From assembly GCF_016864015.1 (NCBI RefSeq), contig NZ_CP045067.1, positions 1,089,001 to 1,153,000 on the forward strand: DNA of 64,000 nt, read 5' to 3'. The notes under the pieces are model-generated. The model worked only from the letters and a program-made list of their open reading frames with translations, was not told the DNA's origin and ran no database searches. Both the position numbers and the translations under genes were made by a program. Origin of the DNA: Lacinutrix sp. WUR7 (lineage in GTDB: Bacteria > Bacteroidota > Bacteroidia > Flavobacteriales > Flavobacteriaceae). Of this stretch, positions 36,435-44,640 are shown piece by piece (within the stretch, counting starts at the first letter, position 1; each line of letters starts with the position of its first letter).

Positions 36435-37439
36435 TTATGGTACTTCAATTTCATTAACAATCTTGCTAATAATGTCTTCTGAAGTTACATTTTCAGCTTC
36501 TGCTTCATACGTAATACCAATTCTATGACGTAATACATCGTACACTACAGCACGAACATCTTCTGGTATTACATAACCTCTTCGCTTAATAAACGCATAA
36601 CATTTTGCAGCGGTTGCAAGATTAATACTTCCACGAGGGGAAGCTCCAAAAGAGATTAATGGTTTTAAATCTTCTAATTTATATTTTTCTGGGTAACGTG
36701 TTGCAAAGATGATATCTAGAATATATTTTTCAATTTTCTCATCCATATATACTTCACGAACCGCTTCTTGTGCTCTAAGTATTTGCGATACCGAAACCAC
36801 CGGGTTTACTTTTTCCCAAGATCCTTTTAAATTCGCTCGCATGATTAATTGTTCTTCTGCTTGCTTTGGGTAATCAATAACTGTTTTTAGCATAAACCTA
36901 TCCACTTGCGCTTCTGGTAAAGGATATGTTCCTTCTTGCTCTACAGGATTCATCGTTGCCATTACCAAGAATGGTTTATCCAATTTAAAAGTTTCGTCAC
37001 CAATCGTTACTTGCTTTTCCTGCATTGCTTCTAATAAAGCAGATTGCACTTTTGCAGGCGCTCTATTAATCTCATCTGCTAGCACAAAATTTGCAAATAT
37101 TGGACCTTTTTTAATTTTGAAGTCGTTTTCCTTCATATTATAAATCAAGGTTCCAGTAACATCTGCAGGTAATAAATCTGGTGTAAATTGTATTCTACTA
37201 AAACTTCCAGATACCGCTTGAGACAGTGTATTAATTGCTAATGTTTTTGCAAGACCCGGAACACCTTCCAATAAGATATGTCCTTGACCTAATAATCCTA
37301 TAAGTAATCTCTCGATCATGTCTTTTTGACCAACAATTACTTTATTCATTTCTAGTGTTAGTAAATCTACAAAAGCACTCTCTTTTTCAATTTTCTCGTT
37401 AATTGACTTAATATCAACTGTACTTGTATCTTCCATCAT
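36435..37439 (-). CDS. MoxR family AAA+ ATPase
   Basis: A 334-residue cytoplasmic ATPase, first gene of the Bat operon. Walker A is GVPGLAKT at about residue 59, Walker B is in FVLADEINRAPAKVQSALLE, and sensor 1 is in MATMNPVEQEGTYPLPEAQVDRF, followed by an ASPRGS arginine-finger/sensor 2 region. MoxR proteins act as chaperones that mature VWA partners, here BatA and BatB. No TAnnTTTG element is evident in the 170-bp divergent gap on the leftward strand. Two adjacent ATGs (37439, 37436) are equally possible starts. Confidence 0.94.
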   Translation of the reverse strand: MMEDTSTVDIKSINEKIEKESAFVDLLTLEMNKVIVGQKDMIERLLIGLLGQGHILLEGVPGLAKTLAINTLSQAVSGSFSRIQFTPDLLPADVTGTLIYNMKENDFKIKKGPIFANFVLADEINRAPAKVQSALLEAMQEKQVTIGDETFKLDKPFLVMATMNPVEQEGTYPLPEAQVDRFMLKTVIDYPKQAEEQLIMRANLKGSWEKVNPVVSVSQILRAQEAVREVYMDEKIEKYILDIIFATRYPEKYKLEDLKPLISFGASPRGSINLATAAKCYAFIKRRGYVIPEDVRAVVYDVLRHRIGITYEAEAENVTSEDIISKIVNEIEVP

Positions 37440-37609
37440 TTTTTAATTTTTAAAGGCATGAATTTATCATTCATAATTTCGAGGTGTAAATTTGTTAAAA
37501 TTTTTGATGTGTTGCTGTTAATAATTGGTTAAAAATTGTAGTGTTTAATATATGTTTAAGCCTTTTTCTTTTCTATTTTTAATGTTCCAAATAAAAAAAT
37601 GATGAAGAA

Positions 37610-38482
37610 ATGATAAAGAATAAATTTTCTAGAATTATTGCCGGAGCTATGACTTGGGGAGACTGGGGAAAGCAACTATCTAAAAAAGAGATGATTACAC
37701 TCATGCATCATTGTGTAAACCAAGGTATAACTAGTTTTGACCATGCAGATATTTATGGGAGTTATACTACAGAAGCTGCTTTTGGTAACGCTTTCGCGGA
37801 AAGTGGTATCGCACGAGAAAAAATACAATTAATTAGCAAATGTGGTATTCAATATGTCAGTGAAAACCGTAAAAATGAAGTAAAACACTACAATTTTAGC
37901 AAAAATTATATCATTTGGTCAGCGGAAGAATCGCTAAAAAAGCTAAAAACGGAGTATTTAGATCTCTTTTTACTGCATAGACCTAGTCCGTTAATGCAAC
38001 CCGATGAAATTGCGGAAGCAGTTTCCATATTAAAAGCACAAGGAAAAATAAAAGATTTTGGAGTTTCCAACTTTACCACATCGCAAGTAGATTTAATATC
38101 TAAATACACAGAAGTTTCGGTAAATCAAATAGCATTCTCCTTAACCCAAAACCAAGCGATGCATGATGGTGTTTTAGATCAAATGATGCTAAATAACCTG
38201 ACATCAATGGCTTGGTCTCCTTTAGGAAGTGTATTTAAAGAAGATACCGAACAAACCAGGCGCATACACAAACAACTTGGAGAATTATTAGAAAAGTATA
38301 ATGCCACCGAAGACCAACTGTTACTTGCTTGGATTTTAAAACATCCTGCTAATATTCATCCTGTAATAGGAACCACAAACGCAAAGCGAATAGAAAATGC
38401 CGTGAAAGCAATTACTATAAAATTAGAATTAGAAGATTGGTTTAAAATTTTAGTGGCTTGTCAAGGACATAAAGTGCCTTAA
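37610..38482 (+). CDS. Aldo/keto reductase
   Basis: A 290-residue NADPH-dependent oxidoreductase of the (beta/alpha)8 fold. Catalytic tetrad positions are visible: Asp and Tyr in FDHADIYGSY (about 43-52), Lys in QLISKCGIQY and His in LFLLHRPSP. The C-terminal SPLGSVF and HPVIGTTNAKRIENA cofactor motifs are present. It resembles the YdhF-type subgroup. The natural substrate is not evident. It starts a rightward group divergent from moxR. A TAAATTTG -7-like word lies at 37487-37494 but is far from the start. Confidence 0.9.
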   Translation: MIKNKFSRIIAGAMTWGDWGKQLSKKEMITLMHHCVNQGITSFDHADIYGSYTTEAAFGNAFAESGIAREKIQLISKCGIQYVSENRKNEVKHYNFSKNYIIWSAEESLKKLKTEYLDLFLLHRPSPLMQPDEIAEAVSILKAQGKIKDFGVSNFTTSQVDLISKYTEVSVNQIAFSLTQNQAMHDGVLDQMMLNNLTSMAWSPLGSVFKEDTEQTRRIHKQLGELLEKYNATEDQLLLAWILKHPANIHPVIGTTNAKRIENAVKAITIKLELEDWFKILVACQGHKVP

Positions 38483-38490
38483 ATAAGTTG

Positions 38491-38507
38491 GCAGTATTCA
38501 GTTGCAG
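38491..38507. repeat. Copy of the CAGTATTCAG dispersed repeat
   Basis: GCAGTATTCAGTTGCAG, the same word as in the pair at 36345-36416. It lies 9 bp after the aldo/keto reductase stop. Confidence 0.55.
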
Positions 38508-38555
38508 TTTGCTTACTCGAATATCAAATAAAAATATTAATTAAATAAGAAAAAG

Positions 38556-38575
38556 ATTTCCACCTTCGTGGAAAT
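38556..38575. repeat. Variant dispersed palindrome ATTTCCAC-CTTC-GTGGAAAT
   Basis: An 8-bp perfect stem with loop CTTC. Compared with ATTCCTGC/GCAGGAAT the arms differ, but both arms changed together, so pairing is intact. It lies 17 bp before the SDR ATG. Confidence 0.6.
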
Positions 38576-38592
38576 GAAAAATAAATTTTTCA

Positions 38593-39345
38593 ATGAAAAA
38601 AACAGCCTTAATAACAGGAGCAACAAGCGGTATTGGTAGAGCAACAGCCCATGAGCTTGCAAAACACGGTATTAACTTAATACTTTGTGGAAGAAGACAA
38701 GAACGCCTAGACACCATACAACAAGCGCTAAGGAAAGAAACCAACGTACATACTTTAAATTTTGATGTTCGCGATAAAGATGCGGTTTTTAATGCCATCG
38801 ATTCACTTCCTGAAAATTTTAAACAAATAGATATTTTAATAAATAATGCAGGAAACGCACATGGTTTAGACCCTATTGAAACAGGAAATCTAGACGATTG
38901 GGATGCGATGCTGGATATTAACGTAAAAGGATTACTGTATGTGAGTAAAGCGGTAATTCCTATAATGACAGAAAGAAATTCTGGTCATATTATTAATATT
39001 GGTTCTTCTGCTGGAAAAGAAGTGTACCCAAAAGGAAACGTGTATTGCGGTAGTAAACATGCTGTTCTAGCAATTACAGAAGGTATGCGAATAGACCTCA
39101 ACCCATACGGAATAAAAGTTGGCGCCATTAATCCCGGATTAGTAGAAACCGAATTTTCTCAAGTCCGATTTAAAGGAGATGCCATTGCCGATAATGTATA
39201 CAAAGGCTACAAAGCGTTGCAACCAGAAGATATTGCAGACATCATCTATTTTGCCATAACACGTCCTGCACATGTAAATATTGCAGACTTATTGGTGTTC
39301 TGTACAGCCCAGGCTAGTAGTACTATTGTGAAAAAGGAGATATGA
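38593..39345 (+). CDS. Short-chain dehydrogenase/reductase (YdfG-like SDR)
   Basis: A 250-residue NAD(P)-binding oxidoreductase. The cofactor loop is TGATSGIGRA (residues 8-17), followed by NNAG (about 86-89), the catalytic Ser in NIGSSAGKEV, and the Tyr/Lys pair in YCGSKHA. The sequence resembles the 3-hydroxy-acid dehydrogenase YdfG group. Its stop overlaps the next start (ATGA), so it is translationally coupled to the HD-like hydrolase gene. The substrate is not known. Confidence 0.92.
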   Translation: MKKTALITGATSGIGRATAHELAKHGINLILCGRRQERLDTIQQALRKETNVHTLNFDVRDKDAVFNAIDSLPENFKQIDILINNAGNAHGLDPIETGNLDDWDAMLDINVKGLLYVSKAVIPIMTERNSGHIINIGSSAGKEVYPKGNVYCGSKHAVLAITEGMRIDLNPYGIKVGAINPGLVETEFSQVRFKGDAIADNVYKGYKALQPEDIADIIYFAITRPAHVNIADLLVFCTAQASSTIVKKEI

Positions 39346-39971
39346 TTAAATGGTTACAAAAGGAATGGGGAAAATTAGCTTCAAAATATACGGAAGACAA
39401 GTCTACTATTGAAGACTATTGGAATGAGATTAATAAACAGTATTCTTTAAACTCTAGACACTACCATAATTTATCTCACCTGTATAATATGCTAAATCAA
39501 TTAGAGAATTATACCGATGAGATAATGCACTTAGATTCTTTAAAATTTGCTATTTGGTATCATGATATTATTTATAAATCTTCAAAAAAAGATAATGAAG
39601 AAAAAAGTGCTCTTTTTGCTAAAAAACGTTTAAAACATTTAAATATTGATGATAAAAGCATAGAAATAGTTCAAAAATTAATAATTTCAACAAAAAAACA
39701 TGAAATTATTTTACCCAATAATAATGACAATGCATATCTTTTAGATTTAGACCTATCTATCTTAGGAACAGATCATAAAAAATACCAAAGCTATATTCAA
39801 AATATTAGAAAAGAATATAAAATCTATCCTGATTTCATGTATAAACCAGGAAGAAAGAAAGTTTTAAATCATTTTTTAGAAAGAGAAACATTGTATTTTA
39901 CAGATACTTTTAAAAACAAATACGAAGTACAAGCAAGATTAAATATAAAAAACGAAATAGATCTTCTATAA
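39342..39971 (+). CDS. Predicted HD-type metal-dependent phosphohydrolase
   Basis: A 209-residue all-helical cytoplasmic protein. Metal-ligand candidates are His in RHYHNLSHL (about 38-46), the HD pair in IWYHDIIY (about 71-78) and Asp in LLDLDLSILG (about 128-137). The pattern matches the family annotated as predicted metal-dependent HD superfamily phosphohydrolases (N-methyl-D-aspartate receptor NMDAR2C subunit-like in older databases). The 4-nt ATGA overlap with the SDR gene indicates one transcript. Its substrate is unknown. Confidence 0.85.
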   Translation: MIKWLQKEWGKLASKYTEDKSTIEDYWNEINKQYSLNSRHYHNLSHLYNMLNQLENYTDEIMHLDSLKFAIWYHDIIYKSSKKDNEEKSALFAKKRLKHLNIDDKSIEIVQKLIISTKKHEIILPNNNDNAYLLDLDLSILGTDHKKYQSYIQNIRKEYKIYPDFMYKPGRKKVLNHFLERETLYFTDTFKNKYEVQARLNIKNEIDLL

Positions 39972-39980
39972 ATTAATAAG

Positions 39981-40000
39981 ATTCCTGCTTTCGCAGGAAT
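39981..40000. repeat. Short dispersed palindrome ATTCCTGC-TTTC-GCAGGAAT
   Basis: A perfect 8-bp stem between the HD-like gene and the AlbA_2 gene, 7 bp before the ATG of the latter. It would place a hairpin directly over the translation start. Confidence 0.7.
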
Positions 40001-40006
40001 AGGAAC

Positions 40007-41140
40007 ATGATTAACAAACGCTTACTTATTAAAAACCTATTAGCTCACAACGATGAGAACAGTTTTTATGATAAAAAGCGAAAAATAAATATTGACCTAA
40101 GAGAAGGAAAAGCGAAATTTTTAAAACATGTTTGTGCGCTTTCTAACAGCAATCCGAAAAACAACTCCTACATAGTCATTGGTGTAGAAGATGAAGACAA
40201 TACTATTGTTGGCGTTGATTTTTTTGATGATTCTAAAATTCAGAATTTAATAAATGCATACTTAACCAATCCGCCAATTGTGCAGTATGAGAATATTCCT
40301 TTTCCACATTTACCAGATGACAAAGTAGTTGGTCTAGTAACTATTCGGCCAATTAATAGTTTAACCTCGCTTCGCAAAAACATCTGGAAATATTATGGAG
40401 GTACAGTCTTTTTTAGAGATGGTAGCATAAGTATGCCAAAGGTTTTTAAAAGTGATATTATTGATGTAAATTCTAAAATTGTAGAAGCGATTGAAAACCA
40501 TTCGCAAAACAACATTCAACACACTCTCGATAGCGTTTTTACTTTTTTAAATAAGCGGAAAGATTACCATCCTAAATACAAAGTCTTTAAAGAATATTTT
40601 GTGCTTTGCTGGTCTGGACAAAAGAAAATTATAGGTAATAAAACCTTTTATTCTAGAGTAGATATTGAAATGGTTAACGAGCAAGTGCGTTTGTTTTTTT
40701 CCACCTTAGACGAAGTAGCAATAAGCTATGATGAAGATAGTTTTAAAATTATTGAATACGTAAACCTTAGTCTACAAAACACATCTAAATACTATCCTTT
40801 AGAAGAAACTTTAATTCATTTTGAAAACAACGCAAGCTATAATATTGAAACTAATTTACTATTTGAAGCTCCTCAATTGGATAAAAAAGTATTGCATCAT
40901 ATTTACAATGCAAATAATGCTTTATTAGAAAAATTAAAAAAAGGACAAAAGCTGCGTAAAAACGAAGAGGTCGATTTAATGAATCTTCCAGAATCCTATT
41001 TAATTTGTTATTTAAATAATTTTCACGAAGCTATAGACAAACTTACCGAAGCAAAACCATTTTTAAAAACCTATAGTAACGACGCTTATCTTTATTACAA
41101 AGAATCTTTACGCATATTACGAAAAGTGAAGTATAGCTAA
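40007..41140 (+). CDS. AlbA_2 (Schlafen-type) domain protein
   Basis: A 377-residue protein. The N-terminal 140 residues match the AlbA_2 / divergent AAA-4 domain: IDLREGKAKFLKHVCALSNS, then NSYIVIGVEDEDNTIVGVDFFD, then a VGLVTIRPINS strand. The expected E-x-K is altered to DLREGKAKF here. The rest is helical and unfamiliar. Such domains bind nucleic acid or nucleotides and occur in regulators and some defence genes. It is downstream of the SDR-HD pair, with a palindrome over its start and a long terminator after it. Confidence 0.8.
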   Translation: MINKRLLIKNLLAHNDENSFYDKKRKINIDLREGKAKFLKHVCALSNSNPKNNSYIVIGVEDEDNTIVGVDFFDDSKIQNLINAYLTNPPIVQYENIPFPHLPDDKVVGLVTIRPINSLTSLRKNIWKYYGGTVFFRDGSISMPKVFKSDIIDVNSKIVEAIENHSQNNIQHTLDSVFTFLNKRKDYHPKYKVFKEYFVLCWSGQKKIIGNKTFYSRVDIEMVNEQVRLFFSTLDEVAISYDEDSFKIIEYVNLSLQNTSKYYPLEETLIHFENNASYNIETNLLFEAPQLDKKVLHHIYNANNALLEKLKKGQKLRKNEEVDLMNLPESYLICYLNNFHEAIDKLTEAKPFLKTYSNDAYLYYKESLRILRKVKYS

Positions 41141-41261
41141 ACACCAACTATACAAAAAACACTACCAATTATATACTTCTCACTACCAAATACATATTTA
41201 CCATGTATTTATCACTTTGATTTTTATACATTTACATTGCTATTAATCAACAGAGTACTTT

Positions 41262-41307
41262 AAACCTTGTTTCTTTCTTTATTCGTTTAAAGATAGATAC
41301 AAGGTTT
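41262..41307. terminator. Long bidirectional terminator hairpin
   Basis: Outer stem AAACCTTGT/ACAAGGTTT (9 bp) continues inward as TCTTTCTTTA/TAAAGATAGA with one mismatch. T-rich flanks occur on the right and A-rich ones on the left. It lies between the convergent AlbA_2 and DUF1501 genes and touches the DUF1501 stop. Confidence 0.75.
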
Positions 41308-42501
41308 TTATATAAAATCTAACTCCTTAAAAGATTTATTCAATATTTTTTTATCGTTTACTTTTAGCCATTTTTTCAATATAGTTGCATAAATAGTTCT
41401 AAAATCTATTTCATATTTTAAATCGCCATTAGCATCTAAATCGCTAAGACTTGCTAAATCATTATACAAACCTTGTTGCTTTAAATTTTCGCCAATAACA
41501 AAAACATTATTTGCAGCTCCATGGTCTGTACCATATCCAGCATTTTGTTTTACGCGTCTACCAAACTCCGAAAAAGTAAGAATCAACGTATTTTTAAATG
41601 AATTATTTCTTTTTAAATCGCTCACAAAAGCAGACACACCATTAGCATAAAGATCTAATAAGTGTTCCTGCCTATTTACTTGTCCGGCATGCGTATCAAA
41701 CCCACCTAAACTTGCATAATACACTTTAGTATCTAGTCCCGAATTAATAAACTTTGCTATCGTTTTTAACTGACCAGCTAATGGGTTTTTTGTTGGATAG
41801 ATCTCTTTAGAATTATAGCCTTTGGTTTTTTCGAATAAGTAATTCGCAGATGATTTTGCATCAATCATTGTTTTATATAAATACCCTAAATTATGCTCGT
41901 TTAAATGATTACTGTTCTGATAATCTAAAATTCTATTAAAATTAGATTCATGTAATAATTTATAAAGCGAAGAAGAGCTTCTAGTTGCAATACCATTTTT
42001 AATTTCACCTTTTAGCGCTAAGGATAAACTATCATCAATTTCTATTGCTTGATGCGCTTTTTTACCATATTCATCTAAATATCGACCTATCCAACCCGTT
42101 TGTGTATATTCATTAGAACTACTAGCAGATTGCCAAATATCTGTAGATCTAAAATGTGATCTACTTGGGTTTGGGTAACCAACATTATTTATTATACTCA
42201 AATCTCCTTGATCATATAATTTTTTTAATGGTAACAGTTTTTTGTGAAAGCCTAACTCGTCATTTAGTTTAATAATTTCGTTTTTATTTATAGCAATTTC
42301 CGGTCTTGCTTTATAGTATAAATCGTTTCTATATGGCACAATTGTATTTAATCCATCATTTCCGCCAGATAATTGTATAACTACTAACTTATTATATCCT
42401 AAGCCATTTAAATCTACATCCTCAAGTGCTTTTAAAAAGTTTGGGACAAAAAATAAACTGCTAGCTAATGCTGAATTTTTTAAAAATTTTCTTCTTTCCA
42501 T
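41308..42501 (-). CDS. DUF1501 family Tat-exported protein
   Basis: A 397-residue exported protein. The start MERRKFLKNSALASSLFFVP carries a twin-arginine motif (RRKFLK); an in-frame GTG three codons earlier is less likely. Mature features fit DUF1501, a sulfatase/alkaline-phosphatase-fold family: VVIQLSGGNDGLNTIVPYRN, GYPNPSRSHFRSTDIWQSAS, GGFDTHAGQ, TFSEFGRRVKQNAGYGTDHG. It starts 2 bp after the DUF1800 gene on the same strand. The pair is widespread in Bacteroidota and other phyla, and its role is not established. Confidence 0.92.
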   Translation of the reverse strand: MERRKFLKNSALASSLFFVPNFLKALEDVDLNGLGYNKLVVIQLSGGNDGLNTIVPYRNDLYYKARPEIAINKNEIIKLNDELGFHKKLLPLKKLYDQGDLSIINNVGYPNPSRSHFRSTDIWQSASSSNEYTQTGWIGRYLDEYGKKAHQAIEIDDSLSLALKGEIKNGIATRSSSSLYKLLHESNFNRILDYQNSNHLNEHNLGYLYKTMIDAKSSANYLFEKTKGYNSKEIYPTKNPLAGQLKTIAKFINSGLDTKVYYASLGGFDTHAGQVNRQEHLLDLYANGVSAFVSDLKRNNSFKNTLILTFSEFGRRVKQNAGYGTDHGAANNVFVIGENLKQQGLYNDLASLSDLDANGDLKYEIDFRTIYATILKKWLKVNDKKILNKSFKELDFI

Positions 42502-42503
42502 AA

Positions 42504-43877
42504 TTAGCACATTTGATATTCAGGAAGACTCATTATTTTTGATAAATTTTTCCTTTTTGTTAATCTACCAAGTGTCTTTAAATAATTTTGTGTCCCAAGA
42601 TTTATTTCACTTAAAATTAGAGAGGAAATCAAATCATTGGATGATACTTTTTTAACCGCTTGTTGATACGATTTCCAATCGACTCTTACATCTAACTTTT
42701 CTTGGTATTTATTTTTAACAGACACTAACTTAAATTTATCTGTAAAATTTCCTTTAGGCTGAATGGTAAAAGACTCTTTCTCCAATAACATTGTAGGTAG
42801 TTTTATTCGAACTAAAATACTATTGGTATTTATCCAGTTTTTTCCCCCTTTCCATCCTGCTACATTTGTTGGGTACAATAGTTTTTGATCTAGAATTATT
42901 TGTATTTTCAATAGTTCTTTTGTTTTATTAAATTTTATTGGAATTATTTTACCAATACCTATCAATAACTCTATTGGAGACTTAATTTTAGTTCCAATAT
43001 TTTCCTGGTTATAAAACCAATCAGACCCAAAAACATAGCGCATTAAATTTTCTATATTATAATCTTTATAAAACACTTCGGTCATTAAATTCACATGACT
43101 AATATTAATCTCTTCATTTACAAAATACTTGTAAACCTTCTCACTAATAAATCGCGCACATTGTTTTTGCTTTAAAATAATATCTATAATTTGATCTCCT
43201 TCAAAGTTGCCTTTTTCTTCAAAAAAAGTTTTTATTTCAGGATCATGCTGCTTATCATTAAATACAAATTGGGATTTAAAATTATATCGATAACCAGTAA
43301 ATGCTCTAGCGCTTTCTTTGATATCCTTTTCGGAATAATGACCTGTTCCTAGCGTAAATAATTCCATTAATTCTCTAGCAAAATTCTCGTTAGGCTTGGA
43401 TTTATTGTTTTGATTTAAATTTAAAAATTGAATCATTACAGGCTCTCTGGATACCGCTTTAACAAATTGTCTAAAATCACCTAACGCATGTTTTCGTAGT
43501 AGGTTATTATATTGTTCTACATTTTTAATTCTAGCATCTTTTGCAACAAAATGATTTGCCCAAAACAGCGTCATTTTCTCTCGCAAAGTTTCTTTTGAAG
43601 TTGCCAACCTATTAAACCAAATATGATTATATTTCTTCATCAAATTTGCGTTCAAAAGATTGTAGTCTTTTTTTACCTCTGGAGATTTTTTTATTGCTTC
43701 CTCTTTAAAAGTATCTAGACCCGTTGTGTTTATGCGTAATAGAGATGTTTTTTTAGATTCTAAAAACAAATCATTAATTATTTGTTCTTTACTTTTCGCA
43801 GCAAGCAGATCTAACTGTTTAGGCAACAGTCCAAAACCCGCTCTCCAATATAAATGTAATATGTGCTTTTTGTTCAT
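42504..43877 (-). CDS. DUF1800 family protein
   Basis: A 457-residue protein with the family markers HLYWRAGFGLLPKQLDLL at the N-terminus, REKMTLFWANHFVAKDAR near 105, NENFARELMELFTLGTGHYS near 165, and NVAGWKGGKNWINTNSIL near 345. No export signal is evident at this start. It always accompanies DUF1501, here by a 2-bp gap, and the two are thought to act together at the envelope. The function remains unknown. Confidence 0.92.
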   Translation of the reverse strand: MNKKHILHLYWRAGFGLLPKQLDLLAAKSKEQIINDLFLESKKTSLLRINTTGLDTFKEEAIKKSPEVKKDYNLLNANLMKKYNHIWFNRLATSKETLREKMTLFWANHFVAKDARIKNVEQYNNLLRKHALGDFRQFVKAVSREPVMIQFLNLNQNNKSKPNENFARELMELFTLGTGHYSEKDIKESARAFTGYRYNFKSQFVFNDKQHDPEIKTFFEEKGNFEGDQIIDIILKQKQCARFISEKVYKYFVNEEINISHVNLMTEVFYKDYNIENLMRYVFGSDWFYNQENIGTKIKSPIELLIGIGKIIPIKFNKTKELLKIQIILDQKLLYPTNVAGWKGGKNWINTNSILVRIKLPTMLLEKESFTIQPKGNFTDKFKLVSVKNKYQEKLDVRVDWKSYQQAVKKVSSNDLISSLILSEINLGTQNYLKTLGRLTKRKNLSKIMSLPEYQMC

Positions 43878-43970
43878 GTTTATAAAACTAACTTAACGCC
43901 AATGTGCAACATTAAAGTTATCAAAAATCTAACCAAACCATAAATAACATTCATAATTTAATTATAAAAA

Positions 43971-43998
43971 AAACCGTTTTAGACTACTAAAACGGTTT
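43971..43998 (-). terminator. Rho-independent terminator after the HhH gene
   Basis: Stem AAACCGTTTTAG/CTAAAACGGTTT (12 bp), loop ACTA. Read on the minus strand it runs into a U-tract. It ends the leftward OmpA-HhH unit before the DUF1800 gene. Confidence 0.85.
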
Positions 43999-44023
43999 TA
44001 TATTTGCTTGAAAAACAAAGAGA

Positions 44024-44629
44024 TTACTTCCCTCCATCCAATTTATCTTGCCAATCAGACAGCTCTTTCCATTTTCCTTGAAAGGCCAATAAAGCTTGCT
44101 TAGGCCAAGTTCCAGGTTTATGTATTTTATATCTATCTCCTCCAGAATTTAAAACTTCTTGGCATTTTTCTAAACTACATTGGGATAATGCTTGCCATGT
44201 TTTTACATCATGTGTATGAAAAAGCTCTTTTATTTTTGGACCTATACCTTCTACAACTGTTAGGTCATCTTGTTTAATTTTTTTTCCAAACACAGCTTTA
44301 GCTGCATCTGCATCAAAGGTTATTTTTGCTACAGAAGCTACTCCTGCTGCAAAAGAGGAAACAGCTGTTCCTGCCCCTGAAGATTTACTAGACTTGCACG
44401 CTTGTAAATCTGCTTCTAATTTTGTTATTTTATTCTTGTATAGATTTATATCAGAAAACTTATCTGATTTACAAGTCTCTAAATCTGCTTCTAGCTTAGC
44501 GATTCTATTTTTATAAACATCTTCACTAACAGCGTTGCCGTTGCCTCCAGATAATAATTTACCTAGTAAATATCCTAATAAGGCACAAATTGCGCCAACC
44601 AATAATGGAATTAATATACACCAATTCAT
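44024..44629 (-). CDS. Membrane-anchored coiled-coil and helix-hairpin-helix protein
   Basis: A 201-residue protein with one N-terminal TM (ILIPLLVGAICALLGYLLGKLL). Next come two near-identical coiled-coil units (YKNRIAKLEADLETCKS and YKNKITKLEADLQACKS, residues about 39-80) and a Gly/Ser/Ala linker. The C-terminal helix-hairpin-helix-like domain contains DDLTVVEGIGPKIKELFHTH, as in proteins annotated predicted flap-endonuclease-like. An HhH fold on a membrane anchor suggests a protein-interaction rather than DNA role. It follows the OmpA-domain gene by 11 bp. Confidence 0.8.
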   Translation of the reverse strand: MNWCILIPLLVGAICALLGYLLGKLLSGGNGNAVSEDVYKNRIAKLEADLETCKSDKFSDINLYKNKITKLEADLQACKSSKSSGAGTAVSSFAAGVASVAKITFDADAAKAVFGKKIKQDDLTVVEGIGPKIKELFHTHDVKTWQALSQCSLEKCQEVLNSGGDRYKIHKPGTWPKQALLAFQGKWKELSDWQDKLDGGK

Positions 44630-44640
44630 ATTCTATATTT

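Noticed and set aside
37487-37494. TAAATTTG on the plus strand as promoter of the aldo/keto reductase gene
   Set aside because: More than 110 nt from the start with no -33 partner; the motif is expected by chance in AT-rich DNA.
38593-41140. SDR, HD-type and AlbA_2 genes as an antiphage island
   Set aside because: No nuclease, toxin, reverse transcriptase, cyclase or mobile-element signature nearby, and sequence character matches the surroundings.
41308-43877. DUF1501/DUF1800 pair as a novel system
   Set aside because: The pair is widespread and already recognised, and this copy shows no unusual feature beyond its Tat signal.
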